Assembly (NCBI RefSeq): GCF_021491355.1
Contig: NZ_JAKENF010000005.1
Span: forward strand, 186,001-250,000
Origin: Alitabrizicola rongguiensis
GTDB taxonomy: Bacteria > Pseudomonadota > Alphaproteobacteria > Rhodobacterales > Rhodobacteraceae
DNA length: 64,000 bases
Direction of reading: 5' to 3'
Of the stretch, positions 19,733 to 31,444 are shown piece after piece; position 1 is the stretch's first letter, and each line of letters starts with the position of its first letter. Position numbers and translations under genes: made by a program. The notes beneath the pieces are model-generated. The model did no database searches, was not told where the DNA came from, and saw only the letters and a list, made by a program, of their open reading frames with translations.

Positions 19733-19791
19733 CGATTTTTCTGCGAAAAATCGGTAACTCAGCTTCGGCCTGATTTTTCGCAGAAAAATCG
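19733..19791. repeat. Paired AT palindromes (copy 2 of 2)
   Basis: GATTTTTCTGCGAAAAATC (within 19733-19753) and GATTTTTCGCAGAAAAATC (within 19772-19791) are exact reverse complements as well as near-palindromes. The pair can form one long 20-bp stem with an 18-nt loop, or two small hairpins. It fills the trpD-trpC gap and matches the pair at 11384-11433. Confidence 0.75.
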
Positions 19792-19803
19792 TGGGCGCAA
19801 GGG

Positions 19804-20820
19804 TCAGGCTGCAGTTGTTATCCGGGCCACAGCGGCCACTTTCGCCCGCGCAGCCCCGCTGTCGAGGCTCTCGCGTGCGAGTTCCACGCCCTCGCGCAGG
19901 GTCGCCGCCTTCTCCGCAACGATCAGAGCTGCCGCCGCATTCAGAAGGACCGCGTCCCGATAGGCCCCGGTTGCGCCATCGAGCAAAGCCCGCAGCGCCG
20001 CGGCATTCTCGGCGGGTGTGCCCCCGAGAATGGCTTCGAATGGATGGGCGGGCAGGCCTGCTTCCTCAGGATGCAGGTCGAACTCGCGGATCGCGCCGTT
20101 CTCCAGCGCCGCGACCCGGGTCGGCAGGGCGATCGAGATCTCGTCCGTCCCGTCGCCGCCATGGACGAGCCATGCCCGCTCGGCACCAAGGGCCAACAGC
20201 GTTTCGGCCATCGGGCGGATCAGCGCGGGCGAGAAGGTACCGGTCAGCTGCCGCTTCACCCCGGCGGGGTTGGTCAGCGGCCCGAGGATGTTGAAGATCG
20301 TCCGCGTGCCGAGCTCGGCGCGCACCGGGCCGACATGGCGCATCGCCGGATGGTGCATCGGCGCCATCATGAAGCCGATCCCGGCCTCGGACAGAGCCCG
20401 CTCGACCACGTCCGGCCCGACCATGACATTGATGCCCAGCTCGGTCAGCGCATCCGCCGCGCCGGACTTGGAGGACAGGTTGCGGTTGCCATGCTTGGCC
20501 ACCACCACGCCGGCGCCGGCCACGACGAAGGCGGTCGCGGTCGAGATGTTCAGCGTGCCCTTGCCATCGCCGCCGGTTCCGACGATGTCCATCGCGCCGT
20601 CCGGCGCCCGGACCTTGTGGCATTTCGCGCGCATGACCGTGGCGGCGGCGGCATATTCCTCGACCGTTTCGCCTCGGGCACGCAGCGCCATCAGGAAGCC
20701 ACCGGTCTGGGCCGGGGTCGCCTCGCCCTCGAAAAGCGCTTCAAAGGCGGTCTCGGCCTCGGCGCGGGTCAGGGGCCGGGTCGCCGCCAGCCCGATCAAC
20801 GGTTTCAGGCGGTCGCTCAT
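19804..20820 (-). CDS. trpD: Anthranilate phosphoribosyltransferase
   Basis: This 338-residue enzyme transfers phosphoribose from PRPP to anthranilate. The glycine-rich PRPP motif [19 protein letters not shown] and the [19 protein letters not shown] segment are diagnostic. [13 protein letters not shown] and the late EISIALPT segment agree. Its start overlaps trpG by 4 bp. Confidence 0.97.
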   Translation of the reverse strand: MSDRLKPLIGLAATRPLTRAEAETAFEALFEGEATPAQTGGFLMALRARGETVEEYAAAATVMRAKCHKVRAPDGAMDIVGTGGDGKGTLNISTATAFVVAGAGVVVAKHGNRNLSSKSGAADALTELGINVMVGPDVVERALSEAGIGFMMAPMHHPAMRHVGPVRAELGTRTIFNILGPLTNPAGVKRQLTGTFSPALIRPMAETLLALGAERAWLVHGGDGTDEISIALPTRVAALENGAIREFDLHPEEAGLPAHPFEAILGGTPAENAAALRALLDGATGAYRDAVLLNAAAALIVAEKAATLREGVELARESLDSGAARAKVAAVARITTAA

Positions 20821-21404
20821 GCCGGGACCGCGTCCCGCGCCATCTCGAGGAAGTTGCGCAGCAACTGGTGGCCATGCTCCGAGGCGATGCTTTCGGGATG
20901 GAACTGCACGCCCTCGATCGGGCGGTCCTTGTGACGCAGGCCCATGATCGTGCCGTCCTCGAGCCAGGCGGTGACCTCGAGGCAGTCCGGCAGCGTCTCG
21001 CGCTCGACGATCAGCGAATGGTAGCGGGTGGCGAGGAAGGGCGAGGGCAGGCCGCGGAATACGCCTTTGCCTTCGTGATACATGGTCCCCATCTTGCCGT
21101 GTACGATCTCGTGGCAGCGGATGACATGGCCGCCGAAGGCTTCGCCGATGGTCTGGTGGCCAAGGCAGACGCCAAGCAGAGGGATGCGCGCCTCGGCCGC
21201 CGCCGTGGTCAGCGGCAGGCAGATGCCGGCCTGGGCCGGATCGCAGGGGCCGGGAGACAGCACGATCGAGGACGGGCGCAGCGCCATCGCCTGCTGCACG
21301 TCGAGCGCATCGTTGCGCACGACCTTCACCTCGGCCCCCAGTTCGCCCAGGTAATGGACGAGGTTGTAGGTGAAACTGTCGTAGTTATCGATCAATAGCA
21401 GCAT
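20817..21404 (-). CDS. trpG: Anthranilate synthase glutamine amidotransferase subunit
   Basis: This 195-residue class I glutamine amidotransferase supplies ammonia to TrpE. The nucleophile Cys is in [17 protein letters not shown], and the catalytic His/Glu pair is in [17 protein letters not shown]. The start was set at the ATG at 21404 ([14 protein letters not shown]), the invariant family N-terminus. It heads the trpGDC genes, and trpE is not adjacent. It is divergent from the YibQ-like gene, so the control region for the operon lies in 21405-21564. Confidence 0.96.
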   Translation of the reverse strand: MLLLIDNYDSFTYNLVHYLGELGAEVKVVRNDALDVQQAMALRPSSIVLSPGPCDPAQAGICLPLTTAAAEARIPLLGVCLGHQTIGEAFGGHVIRCHEIVHGKMGTMYHEGKGVFRGLPSPFLATRYHSLIVERETLPDCLEVTAWLEDGTIMGLRHKDRPIEGVQFHPESIASEHGHQLLRNFLEMARDAVPA

Positions 21405-21564
21405 GGCCGCAGGCACTTTCGGCTTTTTCGGATGATCCCCGCGCAGGGTCGCGCTATACATGGGCCGAGCCGCCGAGGGGCGTCAAGGCAAAGATGCCGG
21501 CCGAAGATGCTGGATCGGGGCCTCCGGGGCGGACGGGGCAGGGTGGCAATACAGGGGGTAGCAG

Positions 21565-23172
21565 TTGCGCGGTTTCGCATCAGGTGTGATCTGGGGCGCC
21601 GTCGTGGGTGCGCTCGGTCTGGTGGTTTCGTCCGAAATGGCGCCCATGCCGGGGACGCCGGTCGCCGCAACCCAGCCGGCGCCTGCGGAACCTTCGGCGG
21701 TCGAGCCGGCAGCACCCGAACCTACGGCAGCCGAGCCCCCCGCTGCCGAGGCTCAAGCGACTGGGCAGGCCAGTTCCGGACAGGATGCGACGACCGGGCA
21801 GACTGTCTCGACAGAGGAAACCCCGACCGCCACGGAGCCTGTGGCGCCACAGGCCAGTTCGCAGGACGTCGAGACCGCCGCGGCGCAGGACAGTCTGGAG
21901 GTACCCTCCGGATCGGAATTCAACCGTCCACCAGCCGAGATCACCCCGGCACTGCCTGAACAATCCAACGCTCCGGCCCAGGAAAACGTACCGGCGGTGG
22001 TCGGTACGACCGATGTTCCCACGCCGCCCGCCGCCGATACCGCGAGCGCGGGCCTGCCCGAACCTTCGCTGGAAGGGCCGTCGGCGCCGTCCGCCCCCGT
22101 TGGCGAAGACAGTGCCCCGGAATTGGCAATGGTGGCGCCCCCGGCGGCTCCCGGTGCGAGCCCCGATCTGGCCGCACCGGCAGCAGAGACGAGCCCGGAA
22201 GCCGCCGACCTGCCACCGCCGCCGCCGTTGACCCCAGAGGAAGAGGCGCTGGCCAAGACCGCCCCGGCAACCGAGGACGCCGGGCAAGGTGACGCCGCCT
22301 TGCCGCGCATCATCTCGCCCGGACAGGACGGGCCGGAGTCCGGGGCGAATATGGTCGAGACCACGGACCAGGCGCCAGAGCCGGCCAAGCCGAAGACCGG
22401 TTTCGAAAACGAGGTGCCCGGAGTGAAGGTCGGTGCCTTGCCGCAGATCGGTGTCGAGCCGAAGGCGGAGGAAGAGACTGACATGGCGGCGGCGCCCGAG
22501 ACACCGCTTACCCGCAATTCCGTGGACTTCGCCAATCTCGACGGCAAACCTGCCTTCGCCATCATCCTTGTCGATGACGGCAGCCCGACGCTGGATCGTG
22601 CCGCGTTGGCCGCTCTGCCGATCCCGGTGACCTTCGCGCTGGATCCGATGCTCCCCGACAGCGGCAAGATCGCCGAGACCTACCGCAAGGCGGGGCATGA
22701 GGTGGTGGTGCTGGCAACCGGAATTCCGAAAGGGGCAACCGCATCGGATCTCGAGGTGACCTTCGCCGCCCATGATGCTGCTGTGCCGCAGGCCGTTGCT
22801 GTCCTCGACCTGCCCGAGAATGGGTTCCAGTCGGACCGGACGCTCTCTGCTGATGTGGTCGGGATCGTCGGGGCAAGCGGTCGCGGTATCCTGACCTATG
22901 ACGCGGGTCTCGATTCCGCGGCGCAGGTGGCCAGCCGGGATCAGGTTCCGGCCGCGCGCATCTTCCGCAAGCTCGATGCGCAGGGCGAATCCGCGCCGAC
23001 CATCCGCCGCTATCTCGACCGGGCCGCCTTCAAGGCGGCGCAGGAGGGCAGCGTGACCGTCATCGGCTCGGCCAAGCCCGAGACCGTGGCGACGATCCTT
23101 GCCTGGACGGTCGAGGGGCGCGCCTCGCAGGTGGCGCTGGCGCCGGTCTCGGCGGTCTTGACGACCAAATAA
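21565..23172 (+). CDS. Divergent polysaccharide deacetylase (YibQ-like)
   Basis: This 535-residue protein has an N-terminal membrane anchor (GVIWGAVVGALGLVVSS). A long Pro/Ala/Glu-rich, low-complexity stretch follows (about 30-310). The C-terminal divergent polysaccharide deacetylase domain (about 320-530) begins KPAFAIILVDDGSPTLDRA and contains PIPVTFALDP and the AGHEVVVLATGIPK loop. The predicted position is the cytoplasmic membrane with the domain in the periplasm. It starts with TTG at 21565, supported by AGGGGG 6 nt upstream. The long disordered spacer is consistent with spanning to the peptidoglycan. It is divergent from trpG. Confidence 0.83.
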   Translation: MRGFASGVIWGAVVGALGLVVSSEMAPMPGTPVAATQPAPAEPSAVEPAAPEPTAAEPPAAEAQATGQASSGQDATTGQTVSTEETPTATEPVAPQASSQDVETAAAQDSLEVPSGSEFNRPPAEITPALPEQSNAPAQENVPAVVGTTDVPTPPAADTASAGLPEPSLEGPSAPSAPVGEDSAPELAMVAPPAAPGASPDLAAPAAETSPEAADLPPPPPLTPEEEALAKTAPATEDAGQGDAALPRIISPGQDGPESGANMVETTDQAPEPAKPKTGFENEVPGVKVGALPQIGVEPKAEEETDMAAAPETPLTRNSVDFANLDGKPAFAIILVDDGSPTLDRAALAALPIPVTFALDPMLPDSGKIAETYRKAGHEVVVLATGIPKGATASDLEVTFAAHDAAVPQAVAVLDLPENGFQSDRTLSADVVGIVGASGRGILTYDAGLDSAAQVASRDQVPAARIFRKLDAQGESAPTIRRYLDRAAFKAAQEGSVTVIGSAKPETVATILAWTVEGRASQVALAPVSAVLTTK

Positions 23173-23186
23173 GAAAGGGCGGGCGC

Positions 23187-24065
23187 ATGGCGGATATCGA
23201 CGAACTGCGCGCCCTGCTTCACGCCAAGCCCCGCCCGGTCGGGTGGGACGAACGCCGCGCCCGGATGGACGAGGTCTGCACCGCCGATGGGGTGCCGGAG
23301 GGCGTGAGTTTCTCGGCCGTCATGGCGGCAGGGCGACCCGCGGAATGGTCTGCCACGCTGGAGAGCCGGGCCGACCGTGTTGTCCTTTACCTGCACGGTG
23401 GCGGCTATTGCTCGGGCTCCATCGCCAGCCATCGCACGGTTGCCGGCGGCATCGCGAAAGCGGCGCGGGTGCGGACGCTGGCGCTCGGCTTCCGGCTCGC
23501 GCCGGAGCATCCCTATCCGGCCGCGCTGGAGGATGCTCTTGGCGCATGGGGCTGGCTGCGGGCGCAGGGGATCGCGGCTGAACGCATCTGCGTGGCGGGC
23601 GACAGCGCCGGCGGGGGCCTGTCGCTGGCGCTGATGATGACGCTGCGGGCGCGGGGCGAGGCGCTGCCGGGCTGCGCCTGGCTCTTGTCGCCCTGGACGG
23701 ACCTTACGATGAGCGGCGAGAGCATGAGTGAGGAGGATGCGGTCGATCCGCTGATCCACAAGGCCTATCTGGAAAGCCTCGCCGAGGCCTATCTGGCGGG
23801 GCATGACCCGCGCGATCCGCTGGTGTCGCCGCTCTTCGGCGATATGGCGGGTCTGCCGCCGACCTTGATCCAGGTCGGGTCGGACGAAACGCTGCTCGAC
23901 GACTCGCTTCGGCTGGCGCGGAAGATGGGTGTTGCCCATGTGGCGGTGACGCTGCAGGTCTATCCGCGGATGATCCATGCCTTTCCGGTCTGGCAGAAGC
24001 GGCTGGCCGAGGGCCGGCGGGCGATTGCGCAGGCGGCGGCGTTTCTGGAGGAACGGCTGGGGTAG
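23187..24065 (+). CDS. Alpha/beta hydrolase, HSL-type esterase
   Basis: This 292-residue esterase of the hormone-sensitive lipase family acts on small esters. The oxyanion motif HGGGYCSGS (about 69-77) and nucleophile elbow GDSAGGG (about 139-145) are exact. The catalytic Asp is in GSDETLLDDS and the His in YPRMIHAFPVW. It starts 14 bp after the deacetylase stop and is likely co-transcribed with it. Substrate unknown. Confidence 0.9.
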   Translation: MADIDELRALLHAKPRPVGWDERRARMDEVCTADGVPEGVSFSAVMAAGRPAEWSATLESRADRVVLYLHGGGYCSGSIASHRTVAGGIAKAARVRTLALGFRLAPEHPYPAALEDALGAWGWLRAQGIAAERICVAGDSAGGGLSLALMMTLRARGEALPGCAWLLSPWTDLTMSGESMSEEDAVDPLIHKAYLESLAEAYLAGHDPRDPLVSPLFGDMAGLPPTLIQVGSDETLLDDSLRLARKMGVAHVAVTLQVYPRMIHAFPVWQKRLAEGRRAIAQAAAFLEERLG

Positions 24066-24175
24066 GGCTTTTGGGGGCGCGACGCCCGATCCCCAGCCGG
24101 ATTTGTCCCGAGGCGGGCGTGGCCGGATTGGGAAACGCTTCCAGTTTGGAAGGCCCCTTGTCGGCGGACTTGCGC

Positions 24176-24231
24176 CCTTCGGCAACGGACCGGGAAACTC
24201 TCCACCGGAGAGTTTCCCGGTCCGGCGAAGG
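24176..24231. terminator. Long hairpin between hydrolase and hutU
   Basis: GGACCGGGAAACTCTCC (24187-24203) and its exact complement (24207-24223) form a 17-bp perfect stem with a 3-nt loop. CCTTCG (24176-24181) and CGAAGG (24226-24231) extend it after a small bulge. It sits between two convergent genes and can end or protect both transcripts. The rest of the 170-bp gap shows nothing more. Confidence 0.6.
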
Positions 24232-24235
24232 CTCC

Positions 24236-25921
<1,686 letters not shown>

Positions 25922-25948
25922 GATCGGGCTCCGGGTTGGCGGAGGCCC

Positions 25949-25990
25949 CCGGGGGCTTTGCGCCCCCGGACCCCCGCAGGATATTTTCAG
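25949..25990 (-). other. Hairpin element after hutH
   Basis: On the minus strand, just past the hutH stop, TTCTGAAAATATCCTGCGGGGG is followed by a CCGGGGGC/GCCCCCGG stem with a 5-nt loop (25949-25969). It resembles the 3' elements of valS and the DUF2235 gene. Here it sits inside an operon, between hutH and hutU, so it may lower or process the downstream message. Confidence 0.5.
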
Positions 25991-27522
25991 AACGGAAGAA
26001 GGGGCAGGTCGGTCTTGGCGGCCCCGGCCAGCGCGCCGCTGGCGATCAGCGTCGCGGCGGCCTCGAGATCGGGGGCGAGGTAGCGGTCTTCGCCGAGCGT
26101 CGCCACGTCTTGGCGAAGCCGGGCGATCACGCGGGCGAGGGGGGCGGAGGTGGCGAGCGGCGCGCGGAACTCGATGCCCTGCGCGGCGCAGAGTGCCTCG
26201 ACCCCGAGGATATGGGCGAGGTTCGCGTTCATCCGGGTCAGGCGGCGCGCGCCATGGGCGGCCATCGAAACGTGATCCTCCTGGTTGGCCGAGGTCGGCG
26301 TGGAGTCGATCACCGTCGGATGGGCGAGGTGCTTGTTCTCGCTCATCAGGGCGGCGGTCGTGACCTCGGCGATCATCAGGCCGGAGTTCAGGCCCGGGTT
26401 CGGGGTCAGGAAGGGCGGCAGGTCGAAGCTGAGCGTCGGATCGACCATCAGCGCCACGCGGCGCTGCGCGATGGCGCCGATCTCGCTGATCGCAAGCGCG
26501 ATCATGTCGGCGGCGAAGCCAACGGGTTCGGCATGGAAGTTGCCGCCCGAGACGATGCCGCCCGAGGTGAGGACGAGCGGGTTGTCGGTGGCGGCGTTCG
26601 CCTCGGTCTGGAGCGTGCGGGCTGCCATGCGCAACACGTCCATCGCCGCGCCGGTGACCTGCGGCTGGCAGCGGATGCAGTAGGGGTCCTGCACTCGGGT
26701 ATCGCCCTCGCGGTGGCTTTCGCGGATGACCGAGCCGTCGAGAAGCGCGCGCATTGCCGCCGCCGCTTCGATCTGGCCGGCATGGCCGCGCAGGTCATGG
26801 ATTTCCGGTTCCAGGGGCGCGGTCGAGCCCATGATCGCATCGGTCGAGAGGGCCGAGACGACGAGGGCCGATCGCGCAGCATTCCAGGCGTCGAATAGGC
26901 CCGCGAGCGCATAGGCGGTGGAGAACTGGGTGCCGTTGATGAGGGCGAGACCTTCCTTCGGGCCGAGGATCACCGGCGACAGCCCGGCGAGGGCCAGGGC
27001 CTCGCCGCCGGGAAGGTGGGTTCCGCCGATCTCGGCATGGCCCTCGCCGATCATCACCGCGGCCATGTGGGCGAGGGGGGCGAGATCGCCGCTTGCGCCG
27101 ACCGAGCCTTGAGCAGGGATGATCGGGGTGACGCCATTGGCGAGCATGCCTTCCAGAAGCTCGATCAGCTCCCACCGGACGCCAGAGGCGCCGCGGCCGA
27201 GGGACAGGAGCTTCAGCACCATCATCAGCCGGGCGACGGCGCGCGGCATCGGCTCGCCCACGCCGCAGCAATGGGAAAGGATCAGGTTGCGCTGGAGGGT
27301 GGCGGTGTCTTTCGCCGCGATCTTCAGCGAGGCGAGCTTCCCGAAGCCGGTGTTCACGCCATAGACCGGTTCGGTTCCGGCGGCGGCGGCGGCGATGCGG
27401 GCCGCGGCGGACTCGACCGGGCCGCGCGCGCCGGCGTCGAGGCGGGCTGCAACCTCCTGCCGGTAGATGCGTTCGAGCTGGGCCAGCGTGGTCGCGCCGG
27501 GGATGAGGGTTTCAGCGGTCAA
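25987..27522 (-). CDS. hutH: Histidine ammonia-lyase
   Basis: This 511-residue enzyme removes ammonia from histidine to give urocanate. The Ala-Ser-Gly triad that cyclises to the MIO cofactor is at about 143-145 in [35 protein letters not shown] and [12 protein letters not shown] are also typical. The start is a TTG at 27522 with GGAGG about 5 nt upstream. This gives the usual family length and overlaps hutI by 11 bp. The longer open frame begins inside hutI and is not conserved. Confidence 0.95.
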   Translation of the reverse strand: MTAETLIPGATTLAQLERIYRQEVAARLDAGARGPVESAAARIAAAAAGTEPVYGVNTGFGKLASLKIAAKDTATLQRNLILSHCCGVGEPMPRAVARLMMVLKLLSLGRGASGVRWELIELLEGMLANGVTPIIPAQGSVGASGDLAPLAHMAAVMIGEGHAEIGGTHLPGGEALALAGLSPVILGPKEGLALINGTQFSTAYALAGLFDAWNAARSALVVSALSTDAIMGSTAPLEPEIHDLRGHAGQIEAAAAMRALLDGSVIRESHREGDTRVQDPYCIRCQPQVTGAAMDVLRMAARTLQTEANAATDNPLVLTSGGIVSGGNFHAEPVGFAADMIALAISEIGAIAQRRVALMVDPTLSFDLPPFLTPNPGLNSGLMIAEVTTAALMSENKHLAHPTVIDSTPTSANQEDHVSMAAHGARRLTRMNANLAHILGVEALCAAQGIEFRAPLATSAPLARVIARLRQDVATLGEDRYLAPDLEAAATLIASGALAGAAKTDLPLLPF

Positions 27523-28711
27523 TCTGGCCTCCGAAGATGCGGGCGTGAAGGGGCGTGGGGCCGATGCGCCACGAAAGCTCGGCGGGGGTCTTCGCGTCCC
27601 AAATGGCGAGGTCGGCGCGCAGGCCGGCGGCCAGGCGCCCCCGGTCGGCGAGGCCGAGGGCACGGGCGGCATGGGCGGTGGCGCCGAGTAGCGCCTCCTC
27701 GGGCGTCATGCGGAAGAGGGTGCAGGCCATGTTCATGGCGAGCGTAAGCGAACTCATGGGCGCCGTGCCGGGGTTGCAGTCGGTGGCGACTGCCATCGGG
27801 ACACCGTGCCGTCTGAGCAGGTCGATCGGTGGCAGCTGCGTCTCGCGCAGCGTGTAGAACGCGCCGGGCAGGATCACGGCGACCGTGCCATGGGCAGCCA
27901 TGGCGATGACGCCGTCCTCGTCAAGGTATTCGAGGTGGTCGGCGGAGAGGGCACTGAAGCGGGCGGCCAGCGCCGCGCCGCCGAGGTTTGAGAGTTGCTC
28001 GGCATGGAGTTTCACCCGCAGGCCGAGGGCCTGCGCCTCGGTGAACAGGCGTTCCACCTGGGCGGGCGAGAAGGCGATGCCCTCACAGAAGGCGTCGACG
28101 GCGTCGATCAGGCCTTCGGCTTGGGCCAGCCGTAGCGTCGGGATCGCCACCTCGTCGAGATAGGCATCGGCGCGGCCCTTGTGGTCGGGCGGCACGGCAT
28201 GGGCGCCGAGATAGGTGGTGACGATGGTCACCGGGCGCAGCTGGCCAAGGCGGCGGGCGGCGCGGAGCATCTTGGTCTCGGTTTCGGCATCGAGGCCATA
28301 GCCTGACTTCACTTCGACCGTAGCTACGCCTTCCGCCAGCATCTGGTCGAGCCGCGGCAGGGCGGCGGCCACCAGATCGTCCTCGGAGGCGGCGCGGGTG
28401 GCTTTCACCGTGGACAGGATGCCTCCGCCGGCGCGGGCGATCTCTTCGTAGGAGGCGCCGTTCAGCCGCATCTCGAATTCGGTCGCGCGGGTGCCGCCAA
28501 AGACGATGTGGGTGTGGCAATCGATCAGGGAAGGGGTCACAAGGCGTCCGCCAAGATCGCGGGCAGGAAAGCCGGCATAGTCGTCGGGCAGGTCGGACCC
28601 GGGGCCAATCCATTCGATCCGGTCACCCTCGAGCACCAGCGCGGCATCGGGGATCAGGCCATAGCCGCCCTCCATCGTCGCTGCCGTCGCCCCTGTTAGG
28701 AGAATCGCCAT
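27512..28711 (-). CDS. hutI: Imidazolonepropionase
   Basis: This 399-residue amidohydrolase opens the imidazolone ring to formiminoglutamate. Metal-site motifs are visible: [10 protein letters not shown] near residue 65, [10 protein letters not shown], the LHAEQLS His, and [11 protein letters not shown] with the catalytic Asp. The ATG at 28711 ([16 protein letters not shown]) fits the family start. It is the first gene of the minus-strand hut operon and is divergent from hutF across a 72-bp control region. Confidence 0.96.
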   Translation of the reverse strand: MAILLTGATAATMEGGYGLIPDAALVLEGDRIEWIGPGSDLPDDYAGFPARDLGGRLVTPSLIDCHTHIVFGGTRATEFEMRLNGASYEEIARAGGGILSTVKATRAASEDDLVAAALPRLDQMLAEGVATVEVKSGYGLDAETETKMLRAARRLGQLRPVTIVTTYLGAHAVPPDHKGRADAYLDEVAIPTLRLAQAEGLIDAVDAFCEGIAFSPAQVERLFTEAQALGLRVKLHAEQLSNLGGAALAARFSALSADHLEYLDEDGVIAMAAHGTVAVILPGAFYTLRETQLPPIDLLRRHGVPMAVATDCNPGTAPMSSLTLAMNMACTLFRMTPEEALLGATAHAARALGLADRGRLAAGLRADLAIWDAKTPAELSWRIGPTPLHARIFGGQIDR

Positions 28712-28721
28712 TCCGCTTGCC

Positions 28722-28760
28722 TTATGTCTGAGATTGACGCTATTATGTCTGCACATAATA
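28722..28760. promoter_or_regulatory. Likely HutC operator between hutI and hutF
   Basis: A perfect palindrome TATTATGT-CTGC-ACATAATA (28741-28760) lies in the 72-bp hutI/hutF gap. TTATGTCTG is repeated directly at 28722-28730. The placement between divergent hut genes and the presence of hutC make it the probable HutC site. Binding is inferred. Confidence 0.6.
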
Positions 28761-28783
28761 AGCCCTGTCAAGCGAGGATGCCG

Positions 28784-30136
28784 ATGACCCTGATCCATGC
28801 GAAGACCGCCCTTCTACCCGAAGGCTGGGCACGGGATGTGACCGTGGCGCTGGACGGCGGGCGGATCGCCTCGGTGGTGAGTGGTTCGGCGGCAGGGGGT
28901 ATCGTGGTCGATTGCCTGCTGCCCGCGCCGGTGAACCTGCATTCCCATGCCTTTCAGCGCGCCATGGCCGGCCTTACCGAGACGCGGACGGCCGGACAGG
29001 ACAGCTTCTGGACCTGGCGCAGCCTGATGTACCGCTTCCTCGAGCGGCTGACGCCCGAGGATGTCGAGGCGATCGCGGCCTTCGTGCAGATGGAAATGGC
29101 CGAAGCGGGTTATGCAGCGGTGGCGGAGTTCCACTACCTGCACCATGCGCCGGGTGGGGTGGCCTATGCCAACCGGGCCGAGATGTCGGAGCGGATCGCC
29201 ATTGCGGCGGCGGAGTCCGGCCTGGGGCTGACGTTGCTGCCAGTGCTCTATCATCAGGGCGGCTGCGACGGACGGGCGCTGGCCGGCGGCCAGTTGCGCT
29301 TCGGCAATGACCGCGATGGCTATGCGGACCTGTGGAACGGGGCGGCGAAGGCGCTGGCGCATCTGCCAAGGGATACGCGGCTGGGGGTTGCGCCGCATTC
29401 GCTGAGGGCGGTGTCACGCGGGTCGCTCGACTGGGTGGCAGGGATTGCGCCGCAGGCGCCGATCCACCTGCATCTGGCCGAACAGGTGGCCGAGGTCGAG
29501 GAGGTGAAGGCCGCCTATGGGGCGCGGCCAGTCGAATGGCTGTTGGCCAATACGGATGTCGATCCGCGCTGGTGCCTGATCCACGCCACCCAGATGGAAC
29601 CCCACGAGACGACGGGCCTCGCCGCGACTGGGGCGGTGGCGGGGCTGTGCCCGATCACCGAGGCAAACCTTGGCGACGGCATCTTCGATGGCGTTCGCTT
29701 CACCCAGGCCGGGGGCCGGTGGGGCGTGGGGTCGGACAGCAATGTCGACATCACTCTGTCCGGCGAGTTGCGGCTGTTCGAGTACTCGCAGCGCCTGCGC
29801 GACCGGGGACGCGCCGTGCTGGCAGTGCCAGAGCGCTCGACAGGTCGCGTTCTCTGGGAGGGGGCGGCGCAGGGCGGCGCACAGGCGGCGGGTCGCGAGG
29901 CGGGGGAAATCCGTGAGGGGCTTTGGGCGGACCTCGTCGCGCTCGACCTTTCGGCCCCAGATCTTGCGGGGCGGGAGGGCGACACGATCCTCGATGCCTT
30001 CATCTTCGGAAAGGGCGCGGTGGCCGAGCTCTGGTCGGCGGGACGACACCTTGTCTCGGGCGGTCGCCATCATCGCCGCGATGCGATCGCGTCGGCTTAC
30101 GCCCATGCCATGGCCAATCTCCGGGAAGCACTCTGA
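28784..30136 (+). CDS. hutF: Formimidoylglutamate deiminase
   Basis: This 450-residue amidohydrolase converts N-formimino-glutamate to N-formylglutamate and ammonia, the five-step branch of histidine breakdown. Metal ligands are in [13 protein letters not shown], and later motifs include [14 protein letters not shown] and [13 protein letters not shown] chose the ATG at 28784 because AGCGAGG lies 6 nt upstream; a second ATG at 28778 would overlap that site. The next step needs HutG (formylglutamate deformylase), which is not in the window. The stop overlaps the hutC start (TGATG). Confidence 0.95.
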   Translation: MTLIHAKTALLPEGWARDVTVALDGGRIASVVSGSAAGGIVVDCLLPAPVNLHSHAFQRAMAGLTETRTAGQDSFWTWRSLMYRFLERLTPEDVEAIAAFVQMEMAEAGYAAVAEFHYLHHAPGGVAYANRAEMSERIAIAAAESGLGLTLLPVLYHQGGCDGRALAGGQLRFGNDRDGYADLWNGAAKALAHLPRDTRLGVAPHSLRAVSRGSLDWVAGIAPQAPIHLHLAEQVAEVEEVKAAYGARPVEWLLANTDVDPRWCLIHATQMEPHETTGLAATGAVAGLCPITEANLGDGIFDGVRFTQAGGRWGVGSDSNVDITLSGELRLFEYSQRLRDRGRAVLAVPERSTGRVLWEGAAQGGAQAAGREAGEIREGLWADLVALDLSAPDLAGREGDTILDAFIFGKGAVAELWSAGRHLVSGGRHHRRDAIASAYAHAMANLREAL

Positions 30137-30825
30137 TGCAACCTCAGGGATGGGAGTCGATCCGCGACGAGGTGTCTGCCCGCATCCGCGCGCGCCTCTG
30201 GGCGCCGGGCGACACCATTCCGGGCGAGGAGACGCTGGCTCAGGAATTCGGGGTGGCTCGGGCGACGGTGAACCGGGCGATGCGCGAACTTGCCGCGACC
30301 GGCGTGATCGAGAGGCGGCGCAAGGCCGGCACGCGCGTGGCACTGCTGCCGGCGCGCCGCGCGCTGCTGGAAATCGCGGTGATCCGGCTGGAGGTCGAAG
30401 GGAAGGGGGCGGCCTACAGCCATCAAGTGCTGGAGGATCGCATGGAAGCAGCGCCGCCGCCGGTTGTCGCGCGGCTTGGACTTCCTGCGGGAACTGTCCT
30501 GCGGCGGCTTCGGACGCTGCACCTCGCCGACGGTCAGCCCTGGGCTTACGAGGATCGCTGGCTGAACCCCGCGGCGCTTGTGGGCGAGGCGCCGGATTTC
30601 ACGCAGGTCAGCGCGAATGAGTGGCTTGTGAGCCACGTCCCCTATGCAACGGGTGACATTGCCTTTTCGGCGGAAGGCGCAGAGCCGGACGTGGCGGTTG
30701 CCCTGGGCGTGGAAGAAGGGGCGGCGCTTTTCGTGACCGACCGGGCAACCTGGACCGAGGCGCAGCCGATCACCTCTGTCCGGCTTTACCATGCGCCAGG
30801 CTACCGGATGCGCAGCGCGCTTTGA
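30136..30825 (+). CDS. hutC: GntR/HutC-family repressor of hut genes
   Basis: This 229-residue regulator has an N-terminal winged helix (VSARIRARLWAPGDTIPGEE, ATVNRAMRELAATGVIERRR) and a C-terminal UTRA ligand domain (about 75-225). HutC proteins respond to urocanate and repress hut operons. Overlap with hutF and the palindrome at 28741 support autoregulation of both arms of the cluster. Confidence 0.92.
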   Translation: MQPQGWESIRDEVSARIRARLWAPGDTIPGEETLAQEFGVARATVNRAMRELAATGVIERRRKAGTRVALLPARRALLEIAVIRLEVEGKGAAYSHQVLEDRMEAAPPPVVARLGLPAGTVLRRLRTLHLADGQPWAYEDRWLNPAALVGEAPDFTQVSANEWLVSHVPYATGDIAFSAEGAEPDVAVALGVEEGAALFVTDRATWTEAQPITSVRLYHAPGYRMRSAL

Positions 30826-30897
30826 CGGCATTGCGAAACGTGCGGCGGCATCATGCGCGATACCGGTTGTGCGCGGCGGGGAGCCGCGATTGCAAGC

Positions 30898-30949
30898 CGA
30901 GCCATGGCTCGTCCTGTGCGGACACCGGGACCGGAGGTTCCGGCAGGAC
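30898..30949 (-). terminator. Stem-loops between hutC and cpaA
   Basis: CGAGCCATGGCTCG (30898-30911) is a 14-bp perfect palindrome. GTCCTG (30911-30916) and CAGGAC (30944-30949) enclose a G/C-rich inner stem directly after the cpaA stop. The genes converge here, so the structures can end both transcripts. Nothing else is seen in 30826-30949. Confidence 0.45.
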
Positions 30950-31444
30950 CTAGGCGAGAGACGGCAGCGTAACGATCAGGGTATATGCCAGTCCTGCCAT
31001 GGCGATTGAAATTCCCATCGGAAACCCGCGCTGCTCAGCCAGGCCGAGCCAGCCGATATGGCGCAGCGGGCGGATGGCGCGCAGCAAGGTAAGGCCGACT
31101 ATGCCGACGGCCAGCGACAGCGCGAAGAGTTGTGCAAAGCCGGCAAGCCCCGAGGCCGGAATGAAGAGTGTCAGGCAGGACAGGATCTTGACGTCACCCC
31201 CGCCGATCAGCCCCAAGGCAAAGGCTGCAAATCCCAACAGGAAGACCGAGCCGCCGGCAAGAAGGCGCGGACCCAGATCCTCGGGCGGGGCGATGAGGCA
31301 AGCAAGGGCGAAGGTCGCCAGCGCCAGCAGGCTCAGCCAGTTCGGAATCCGCATGTAGCGCAAGTCGAAATAGGCCACTGCACACAGGAGCGGGGCCAGC
31401 AGGAAAAGCGGACCAACCGTGGCTAGGGGGAAGGGGTCAAGCAT
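30950..31444 (-). CDS. cpaA: Prepilin peptidase (A24 family, CpaA/TadV)
   Basis: This 164-residue membrane aspartyl protease cuts the Flp prepilin leader. The two catalytic aspartates are in AYFDLRYMRIPNWL and GLIGGGDVKIL. About five hydrophobic helices surround them. The short form without the methyltransferase domain is typical of Tad loci. It overlaps the upstream LuxR-type gene by 8 bp, so its production depends on that gene's translation. Confidence 0.9.
   Translation of the reverse strand: MLDPFPLATVGPLFLLAPLLCAVAYFDLRYMRIPNWLSLLALATFALACLIAPPEDLGPRLLAGGSVFLLGFAAFALGLIGGGDVKILSCLTLFIPASGLAGFAQLFALSLAVGIVGLTLLRAIRPLRHIGWLGLAEQRGFPMGISIAMAGLAYTLIVTLPSLA

Noticed and set aside
21580-22773. 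Long minus-strand frames opposite the polysaccharide deacetylase gene
   Set aside because: The repetitive Pro/Ala/Glu coding of the real gene leaves open frames on the other strand. They have low-complexity Gly/Arg/Ser translations and no ribosome-binding sites.
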